Position numbers and translations under genes: made by a program
Part shown: positions 55,340 through 64,000 of the stretch, piece by piece
Layout: each line of letters starts with the position of its first letter
Position numbering within the stretch: the first letter of the stretch is position 1
NCBI GenBank assembly: GCA_033002965.1
Contig: JAURVB010003318.1
Span: 33,781-97,780, forward strand
Origin: Piper betle
Lineage: Eukaryota > Streptophyta > Magnoliopsida > Piperales > Piperaceae
Direction of reading: 5' to 3'
Length of the DNA stretch: 64,000 nt
Notes under the pieces: generated by a model
The model's input: only the letters and a program-made list of their open reading frames with translations
The model's database searches: none
What the model was told of the DNA's origin: nothing

Positions 55340-57590
55340 CTTGAAAACATTACAAATTCCTGAAATGATGGAGTGGGCATTATCCAGCCATGCATTGTAG
55401 ACCAGTAACCACCATCGGTTGGAATTGGAGGAAGAGCTTCTACATCTAATGGCAAATTGTACATAGCTGAAATAATGTTGCAAATATATCCCTACATTTA
55501 GGTATAACAGAGAAAGTTTCAGAAATCTATCCAGTACAAAATATAACAATAAAGTCTAAAATATGAATCTTGGGGGAAGATTATGTTTGACACATTTAAG
55601 TAGTTGAGCATTTTGTAATACAAGTAAACCAAGAGCCAAATAATTTCACATTTGGGATGAAGTTGATGAATGAAAATTAAGAGTCAATAGCTAAGCATAT
55701 ATTGCAGCAGCTAGCATAAAAATTATTCATCAGTTTAGAACCGCAAAAAGAAAAAAGGCTTCTGAAACTACTCGTCCATAACATTAGTGCTTACAACACT
55801 TAATACAGGAATATCAAATCCGGATAAAAAGTTGTAACACAAGCTTGGAGTGTCCAGAATTTTAAATGTCACATACAGACCAGAAATCGACATTTGGAAT
55901 TTCTTTATTAACCCAAATGTTGATGTCAACATGGATCCAAAAGTCAACTACATATCCCAAAGCATCAGCTTTTTGACCACATTAGATAAAGAAACCTGGT
56001 CCAGACACATACAAGTCAGTTCCAGCATATACCGTGTGACATGAACATTAATACAAAGAAAGCCTGATATAGGAATCTGATTATTGGTTCCTCCTAAAAA
56101 GTCAATAGAATTTATTCAGAGTCATAGAAAATAGCCAAACAGAGAATTAAACAAATGAAAAGATCAGAGTTACCATCATTTTTCAAAAGAATAGAGACCC
56201 ATAAGTTTAAGATGCCACTTTAGACAAGAAGCAAATCGTGTGATAAACCAATACCTTCCACTGGCCCGCCAAGTTTGAAATCCAATCCAAGGTATTTTGT
56301 GAATGCTATCAACTCTATTTGCAATTGCAAACATACCACCAATCTCACAGAGAAAATCCTTATAGTAAGTATCATTTAACAGCGGAAGACGAGACACAAC
56401 ATCAACATCATATGACGTAGATCTCCTCCCCCATTAAGGACTGGGTGAATTTAACATTAAATCATGCCACAAGAAGTTCATCTAAATAAACAAACTGAGT
56501 TCTAATCTTGAACATTTTAATACCAAGACAAAGCAAATAATCATTCCTCCTCTATAGTGCATGCTGAGATGGAAATATGCATGTAAAAAGCAATTGGCAA
56601 ATTCAACTTGTCCACTAACTAGCATAAAAGATGATCTAACATTCCTTGAGAAAATGTAAATTCCAGAGTGAAAATATATGAACTATAAATGTTGCACAAT
56701 TTAGAGAACCCTGACATGGTGGTCGAACATAAATTCATGATGAATTGTGTAGTAAAAAATAAAATAAAAAATAATAAAAATAACAACATCATCAACAACA
56801 ATAATTATAATAATAATTAACAATAATAATTACTTACCATGCTAAATCAATGATAATGAGATCCATGGTGTAGGAATGACCATGCACCACGCCCATCATA
56901 AATTTCATATACCTCCATCTCTCTCATTACTCGCAGCTTTAATTTTTTTGCTTTTTAACACTACGGTAAATATCATCCCAAGAACCAGAGGTGCTCTTAG
57001 TTCTTTCTTCAAGCTACATAGACCAAGAAAGAGTTTCACATTAACATCCTTAAAACTCCCTAAATACCAAACCCATTCTGTGAATGCTCACATCATCCAG
57101 TTCATGTCTTTCATGTTCTTCAACAATTTCTACTTCTCAAAGTTTAACCCAGTCCAATTGGGTAATGCTATCATGAACCATTTTGCTAGTTTCACCCTCC
57201 AATGAGTTGTTTGCAGTATGCATTACAGCCAATTTAGTTTCCAAAACATTTACTACACGCATTATATTTGGTAGAGCTTCCTTAAATGAGCGCACTGTTT
57301 CCTGCTGAAACAGTGACCATTCCCATGATTGATGTTGATGATGGAAAAACTCTGGAAACACTGTTTCTGATGGAAATTGGACAACAGTTTTGATAATTTT
57401 TACATAGTCACCTAAACACTGAGACGATATCATCTCTTGCACTAGCAACTTTGCAGAAGCTGCAACTTTAGATGCAAACTTTGAAACTTTCATCCCTAAA
57501 TCAGAAGAGAAAAGGACTGAGTCAATGACTTAGGGTTGTTTGTTTCAAAAAGTAAACCATGCAACCATCAACAACCTCCAAACAACAAAT
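55340..57590 (-). pseudogene. Family-1 glycosyltransferase pseudogene copy c
   Basis: C-terminal half on the minus strand. In order: VVDG.. piece, frame-shifted (57490-57580); VSKFASKVAASAKLLVQEM, HHQHQSWEWSLFQQETVRSF, EALPNIMRVVNVLETKLAVM and TQLDWVKL (57137-57493, one open frame); the GSWDDIY piece (about 56860-57010); RLPLLNDTYYKDFLCEIGGM and PWIGFQTWRASGR (about 56250-56400); and EALPPIPTDGG / MPTPSFQEFVMFS with a GTAAAT donor (about 55340-55465). It is less damaged than copies a and b and has the empty GTAAT target of element A at 57162-57166. The upstream exons are missing and homology breaks off near 57950. Confidence 0.78.
56760..56835. repeat. AAC/AAT microsatellite (intronic)
   Basis: Same intron position as 20735-20790 and 27120-27215. 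Confidence 0.7.
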
Positions 57591-57953
57591 AGTTGGCTTT
57601 AAACTCTATTTCACTTCAATAACGATGAGGGCGCAGCTACTGACTAGAAAAGATGTATGGTAACACTAAAAGGAAATAACCTACAGAGTCAAAAGTTCAT
57701 ATATCTATCACTTGAAGAATGATAAGATTAGACTATATGCAGATAAACGAAATTGATACAAATTTCCAACCTCATCAACGCCCAAGACTTAATAATCTTT
57801 TTAGTGAGGAGTCAAAAGTTCATATATCTATTACTTGAAAAATGCTAACACTAAACCATCAGCAGACATATGAAATTGAAGTTATGAGTTTCCAATCTCA
57901 TCAATGCCCAAAAATTAATAATCTTTTTAGTGAGTGTCAAAGACTGAACACAG

Positions 57954-58330
57954 AATCAGCTAATTAAAATACAACAAAAATACCTCCTAAGAGAGGAAGG
58001 TCACCGGTTCGAATCTAACTAACCTTAATTTCTTAAAAAATTGATAAAATTACATTTCTCGGTAGAAAGTCACGGGTTTGAGGCCGATTAACCTCAACTT
58101 CTAACTTCTTACTAATAAGAGTCTATCTAATTGTATTGAAAAAAATAAAATAAAATAAATCAAATAATTATAAATTATCTTTTTATTTAAATAGGGTATA
58201 TCTTTAAAGTCAATCAGAGTTGTATCTAAGGTATTATGTTATTATTGTCTATTTTGTAATTCAAGAGACTTTATATATAAAATTAAAATTTATCTCATAA
58301 GGCTGCGCGTGGCGCGACATCTTACCTAGT
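57954..58330 (+). repeat. Copy of the B-box-like repeat region (homologous to 16715-17130)
   Basis: Contains CACCGGTTCGAATCTAACTA (about 58009) and CACGGGTTTGAGG (about 58071), counterparts of the units near 16.8-16.9 kb. The first of the three units there is missing or fused here. Confidence 0.5.
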
Positions 58331-58424
58331 TATGTATAATTTGCAACGTCCGCTCATTAATGGTTCATAAGTTGTTTAAAAGAAAACAAAAATACCCTAC
58401 CCGCTCATTAACAGTTCATAAGGT

Positions 58425-58736
58425 GTGGCAACTTGGCGTTCCAATTGTTTTAGAGTATTCAAATTGGATGTGAGGGGAAGAAGGTCGTTGAGGCATGCCT
58501 TGTTTTTGGGCTTCAATAACTCATTGAGCATACAGACAGCGCTGGATAGTAAAGCATGCAGAATGAACTGTACATACTTCAGAGATGACTATGAGCCCAT
58601 TGTTGGTGGTGACATTGAAAGGGGTGACGACATGGGCATGTCTTGGATGATGGAAGCTTCAAAAACTCACTACCGAGAAGTAGTATCAAAGTCATTGTTT
58701 TCTCTTCCCTTATGGATCACAATCAATCCTTGGTAG
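58425..58736 (+). pseudogene. F-box / DUF295 domain protein fragment
   Basis: A plus-strand frame of 103 residues reads FRVFKLDVRGRRSLRHALFL then GFNNSLSIQTALDSKACRMN and CTYFRDDYEP.. RGDDMG. This is the C-terminal signature of plant DUF295 proteins, usually attached to an F-box in ubiquitin-ligase adaptors (ALFLG-N-S-SVSA and C-N-IYF-DD). The upstream F-box part is absent. The first part of the usual motif around the VEV segment is shortened. It seems to be a lone 3' fragment beside the duplication breakpoint at 57950-58400. Confidence 0.62.
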
Positions 58737-58739
58737 GCA

Positions 58740-59810
58740 AGGAAGGTGCCCTTTTTAGTTGCAAAAAATTAGGTTTTTGGGTTTTAGGCTTTTAGTTATT
58801 TTATTTGGGATAGTTTTTTCATCTCTATTTTTTCTGTAAAAATGGTGAAATGCAATACAACCTAATCTCTCAAAATAAACATTTCTAGAGTGAATACAAT
58901 GTAATACACAATAAAATGTATTTTTTATGATGAAGTGAAGCATTTCTTTCAATTTCTGATGTACCTTTCTTCGTTAAAATCAATACAAGCTTAGTTCACA
59001 CAATGAATGATCTATAAATATCAATGAATTGCCCTTATTTCCCCAGTTCAAGACGGGAAATTATATCATGATATAACTATCATCGTTACTGTAACCACTA
59101 TGGCAAACACATCAAACCTTGTTAAGTAATCAAGAGCTAACACCCAGGAAAAATATTACAGGAGGAAATTGAAATGAGCAACAGATGCTACAAGGGATTA
59201 ATTTAGATATTGAATATAGTTAACAACACAATAAACAAAATTGTGGAGTTTGCTCAATACCTGGTTTCTAAGGGCTCATATGGGGTTATTTTTCTTGATG
59301 ACACAGAAGCAGTATTAATTATTATTTCACTCTTCCCAAAATTTGATGAAGGCAGCAATGGAAGACTTAATTGCAGCCCAAAAGGGATTTGTCTCATTTG
59401 CCTTTGAAGGTTGCTTTCTCAAGTCTTTGGATGTCCCACTGAAAGATATATACAAGGTATATCAAAATATTTGCCCAAAAAATCTGCTAAATACTGCCAA
59501 GAGGACCACAAATGCAGATGGCACCATAATAACGAAGTAGCTGCTCTATTGTAAATTGCAAAGAACAAGGAACTTTCCATGACCTCTGGCAATGAAATCG
59601 AATTTTGCCAATACATGTAGTAATATCTAGAAGGAAATCTTTGAAACGAGAAACAGATAAAAGTTACTATTAACAAATGAAAACGGGTTTCTTTAAAAAA
59701 ATCAGGTAAAATCAAATCTGTGAAGAAAAAATGAAAGAAAATAAAAATCAAAACTGACTTGGCTAACAGTAAACTTTACCAGTATCATAATGTATTTTGT
59801 TAAGCAAGGT
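58740..59810. other. Mostly non-coding; one unplaced open frame
   Basis: 59343-59540 on the plus strand reads MEDLIAAQKGFVSFAFEGCF then LKSLDVPLKDIYKVYQNICP, which looks protein-like but which I do not recognise. The rest shows nothing. Confidence 0.3.
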
Positions 59811-59814
59811 GCAA

Positions 59815-62555
59815 TTGCCAGGACAAAGTTCAACCTGCGTGTTCCATCCCAATTATAGTTGCCTTCTTCGACATTTCTAGGTCTTCGTTCAGGCTCTGCA
59901 TTCTTTAGAATAGGTTTCTCAATGGTCTATGAAGCAGGATTAAGATCAGTGCCAGCTGTATCTTCTAACCCAGGCATCATTGACAGCAATGGTAGGTAGC
60001 ATCTACACAACAGCGACAAACTTAAGCATAAAATAGCTGGCTATCACAGTATAGACAACAACAAAGCTAAAAGAAACCTACCCAGACAGAGGAGTGTTTG
60101 AGCATACAAGTAATGTAGTTACTTATATGAGGACAAGTATGTGCATAAATTACAGGTTAGCCATATATAACCCGAAAGGGTCCATAGCAAAAGTGGTTAG
60201 AACAAACAACTTAAGTACAGCTAAATTTACCATTTAGATTCATCCAAACTAATTCAAGAACCATTAGTTAAAGGCATCCAAATCAAGAGAGTAACTATTA
60301 TTGCAAAGAAATGATAATAAGCTAGACATATTTAAGGGAAATTTTGAAATAGAGAATGTATAATGTATTCCTTTAGTCAAAAATCAGGGAGATCCACACA
60401 ATTATTTTTCTTTAAACATTTATCTCCTACAGTTCAACTAAGCCAATCCAAGCCCGGATGAATTTATCTCCTAAACTTCCCAAACTAAAAAAGAAGATAT
60501 TCTCAAACAGACCTTTTGACTACACTTTGCAGGAATTATCTAGGCACTGACTATCATTTTTGTGGCTAGGAAGGATATGCAGGAAAAGTAAAGAAGCCTA
60601 ACCTTAACATCTGCAATCTCCTCATTTTGACTCTGGCTCTCCTGCACATTACAATCATTAAGTGTTGCTTGATTGGAAGTGAGACTAATGCCGTTGGAAA
60701 TATCAGCAGCATCATTCACTGCTTCTGTTTCCCTACCATTGAAGAGGTGAAACCCACTCGCATAGAACCAATGCCCGCTTCACCTTCAAATCTCTCAAAT
60801 GAATAAGCCGGATTGGCATCATTAGTTGAACAAGGGGGAGCAGATATAAGGCTATATGTGCAGATGTATCATTTGAGCCATCTGTTAACGAGTAATCATC
60901 CAGTGATTTCACAAAGATGGTATCATTTTCCTCATGGGCTTTGCTTCCACCACTGGCAAGGATAACAACCTCGGAAACTGCTGCTATTTCATTTTCTAAG
61001 CCATGAAAAGGAGATGCCACGGGTGTTGGTTTCGGAAACCTCCTTGCATTCTACTTAAACATTTTTCTGATATTCTTCCACTGATAAGTCGCCCAATGTA
61101 TCATGCTCATTGACAAATCTAACAGCCTCCTTACTTTCTACATGAACATCATTCTGATATTCTTCCACAGATAAGTCACCCAATGTTTCATGCTCACTGA
61201 TAAATCTAACAGCCACTTTACTCTGATCAATTGTAGGTGGCAAAGATAACACATTCTGAATTGAAAAACTAGTAACATCTCCATTTTCTGATGATAGGCT
61301 AGCAGGCCCCAGAATTCTGTTCACCTGAATTATTTCTCTTACAATTTCCCAAACTGTATAGAAAGATCGTCTAACTTCCTTGTAAATGAGATTTAGAGAA
61401 GCGAAGTTACCGTTGTTTGAAGTTTGATATCTGCAAAATACAGAATAGCTCTAAACTCTAGTATTACAAAGTACATTAGTAGGCCAAGGGCATCCTCTTA
61501 AAATTATAATACTTATATATTCAGTGCCCATTGATTTTTATTCTCCACACCACAAATACATACCCTCATTGTAGAAGATGCTTAACATTAGCTAGGACAT
61601 CATAAATAATCACTAGCCACTATTATATTTATGAAATATACACAATGAACTTTCCTTTTTTATAGCAAATGGATAGAGCAAACTCCCCAACCAGATAATA
61701 AGGGGCAGACAATGTTGATAACAACAATGATGATGAAGATGACAACATCATGCAAACATTGAAAATGACATCATAAATTTGAAAGCTTCCATTAGAATTA
61801 TGTATGTGAATCAACAAAGCACGGGATTGACTCTTATGAACATGGTTTTTTCTATGTTACCTACAGATTAAACAATTCTGAGTCCTTTCCAATGCCCTCA
61901 AATCATGAACACAGTAACAAGTAACAAATCATGTACACACCAAAAACAAATACTAAACAGTTTCTGACACTAGACAAATAATGACCTTGATACCAGGTCA
62001 GTGTCAAGGTGAATACCAGGTCAGTGAATAGAAGGCTTCCGATAGTACTAAATGGATGTAAAACGATTAATAATATTGTTATCAATACCGTCCAACTGCC
62101 TCCTACGTAGGTGCCTCCTACTTAAGTTTGTTGATATTCAGAAAATATTAATTAGTAATAGTTTCTGGAAAAGGAAAATATTTGGAAGACCAAGGCATGT
62201 ATTGAAAACCATCCAAACACTTGGCCTAGGTGGAAAATTAAATTTTGTGAATACATAATATTTCAGTCTTCAACTCTAAGTACCAGCTTTCAAGTTTCAG
62301 AAGTACTCGTCCAAATCTAAGGACAAACAAAGACAATTGCTAAGCAAGTGATCGACAGAGAATAAAACATTACCATTTTATGAAAGTTTCAACCATTTTA
62401 TTCGTCTCCTCTTTTGACTTTCTTTTACGAGACTTTTTACCCCGGGCATCATTGGATTTAGCTAGAGCAAATGTTTGATTAGCCCAGGTGACCTTGACGG
62501 CCTGCTTAATATCCTTCTCCAAGAGGACTATGGCTGCACATAAAAGAGTGAACAC
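59815..62555 (-). pseudogene. DNA-binding-like conserved plant gene (At3g52170-like, tentative), long copy
   Basis: Minus-strand pieces: AVKVTWANQTFALAKSNDAR and KKSRKRKSKEETNKMVETFI, ending at a GGTAATG donor (62370-62505); NNGNFASLNLIYKEVRRSFY then TVWEIVREIIQVNRILGPAS (about 61290-61425); an acidic region to 60733; ETEAVNDAADISNGISLTSN and QSQNEEIADVK (about 60600-60730); and possibly ERRPRNVEEGNYNWDGTRRL (about 59825-59890). The KEV-SFYTV-EIVREIIQ-NR-LGPA core is that of a plant protein annotated as DNA-binding in Arabidopsis. Lesions: the expected start methionine codon reads AAG, a TAA after QKNV (61054), and a frameshift near 61030. The acidic region holds an 87-bp tandem repeat. Name uncertain; decay is clear. 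Confidence 0.55.
61073..61246 (-). repeat. 87-bp (29-residue) tandem repeat inside the DNA-binding-like pseudogene
   Basis: TTCTTCCAC recurs at 61073 and 61160. The encoded units both contain LGDLSVEEYQ preceded by AVRF..EH.T. Confidence 0.85.
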
Positions 62556-62559
62556 CAGG

Positions 62560-63820
62560 TAAGCGAATAGAAGGTATCAAATAGATAAAATGTCATTTTA
62601 CAAGGTGTGATCTCAATAAAATGGGCGGGGGGAATCAATTATTTCATAAATAAAGACAATTTTTTCAATCGAACATGTCTGGGTTACACAACACACTCAA
62701 AGCTTCAATGTAAGATCATCAAACTTAATTAATGAAGGCAACATGAAAGTCATCTTGTAAAATCTATAACTGAATTGAACTATCAAAATGGCAAATTAGA
62801 ATTTATAACTGCTAGACATATTAAATAATAAGATGCAAAAGAGAAAAAAAAGAAGAGAAATATATAAATTATGTCACAGCTATATGACATGAAAATCACC
62901 AACAGCGAGGAAAATGGTCCAAGAAAAGGATGGTTCGCCATAGAAGTAGTCCCTACAAATTCAAAAAAATGCCCATTCATCTAAAGGCCTAGACATATGT
63001 TTCACTCCATTTTGGCTAAGCGTGCACTAAAGCAATGATAAACATAGTCCTCAACCAACAAAATGGCCAAAATATACATACTTACATAACACTTACCGCA
63101 TCTAAACAAGTCATGATAACTATCTATGAATTGAATCAAATAGCATACAAAGATAGCAGGCTCTATATCAAGCATCTACAAACTTGAAAATTAATTAAAC
63201 TGGACTACAAAATGGCAAATTTATAACTACAACTGCCATACATGTAGAAAAACATTATTAATATACGAAAAACATATAAGAACTTATAAAAAAACTGACC
63301 AACATCTCACAATACCCGTTACAATCACAATCTATGCATAAAAACACCCTATTTAGCTAAAGTTTAGACCAGGGGGATGTATCACCCTGTATTTATCTAA
63401 ACACCCCCAAAATGTGCACATACACATACGAACACAGTCCTCACCAAACAATGGGTCCAACATGTGCATACCTATTCAACACCCCATACACATATAAGAT
63501 ATAATATGAGCCCATTCCTAACATACAAATACAGCAATCTGCATATCAAAGCATCCCACGCTATGGAAACTCAACCAGTTCACACAACCAATGACTGTGA
63601 ACAAAAAAGCAAGCAAAAGGGTACTAAAACCCACAAGCCTCAACCTTTTCCAATAAAAAACAAGACTGCAATCCACCGAGCACACAGTGAGATGACAAAA
63701 AGATGGTAACTTTGCAATTACCATTCAAAGAAAAAACCAAGGAGCGAAGGAGGAAGAGAGCACACCTGGGAGGAGTGGGGTGAAGGTTGACAGGGAGCAT
63801 TGTGATCTAGATCCCTTCTC
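62560..63820. other. Non-coding upstream region, duplicated at 45800-46850
   Basis: No gene. Near 63770-63805 the minus strand has a short first-exon-like frame starting MLPVNLHPTPP with a CCCAGGTGTG donor, the same as in the 46.75 kb copy; it could be the former 5' exon of the DNA-binding-like gene. Confidence 0.4.
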
Positions 63821-63829
63821 ATTGTAGAA

Positions 63830-64000
63830 GTGTCACACTCAACATCAAGTAAACCTTCTTTCTTCAAAACATCAAAAGTATCATCAAAAGCTATAGAGAG
63901 TACTAGTCTAAATGTTGCTGGTTTGACAACTGGGGAAAAGGTTTCTGAAGAATCAATCCCCTCTTATTGGTTGTATCGCGTTGCAACAAATCAAGCTTTG
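63830..64000 (-). mobile_element. Ty1/copia reverse transcriptase fragment, cut by window end
   Basis: On the minus strand from the window edge: FVATRYNQ, stop, EGIDSSETFSPVVKPATFRL and VLSIAFDD. This is the conserved A-x-GYxQ-x-GIDxxETFxPV region at the start of copia reverse transcriptase. Two in-frame stops are present. Confidence 0.75.

Overview
This looks like nuclear DNA of a flowering plant, most likely a eudicot. The pieces I can recognise are plant gene families interrupted by introns with GT..AG borders, the intergenic DNA is very AT-rich, and Ty1/copia, Ty3/gypsy, TRIM, LINE and MITE-like repeats are present. I cannot name the species. I found no host gene that is clearly intact: nearly every recognisable host gene is a broken or partial copy, so this reads as a repeat-rich, repeatedly duplicated pseudogene region. 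Homologies are from memory and by eye; no search was run.

Layout. 1-1089: array of short non-coding retrotransposons (TRIM). 2035-3110: pseudogene of the 20S proteasome beta-5 subunit. 3828-12251: two leucine-rich-repeat (LRR) receptor pseudogenes on the minus strand, the first split by a 5.1-kb copia element (4999-10134). 12.3-18.9 kb: AT-rich DNA with a LINE fragment and a MITE-like inverted repeat. 18.9-29.4 kb: fragments of a DNA-binding-like gene and two tandem copies of a family-1 (GT-B) glycosyltransferase pseudogene, one split by retroelement A (21144-25266). 29735-34665: related retroelement B. 36.2-38.8 kb: PPR, RING-H2 and second proteasome pseudogene fragments. 39-46.8 kb: tandem duplications, a gypsy fragment and a second TRIM. 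47.9-49.2 kb: third LRR pseudogene. 49.3-54.6 kb: AT-rich DNA homologous to 12.3-16 kb. 55.3-64 kb: third glycosyltransferase pseudogene, F-box fragment, a longer copy of the DNA-binding-like gene, and a copia RT fragment at the edge. The two halves of the window are therefore mosaic segmental duplicates of each other.

Most interesting content: elements A and B are very young non-autonomous LTR retrotransposons (5-bp target duplications; LTR pairs differing by one change each). They carry intronless pieces of several unrelated host genes: in A, a SET-domain protein resembling PTAC14 and the PIN domain of PARALLEL SPINDLE 1; in B, an NFXL1-type zinc finger, RAD16, a nearly complete UBL-WLM-PUB metalloprotease and mitochondrial CPN60. 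In both, the gag-like reading frame begins inside the 5' LTR and runs through the primer binding site, and the captured genes start directly after the same short protein segment. This looks like a gene-capturing retroelement family with a shared chassis and a swappable cargo.
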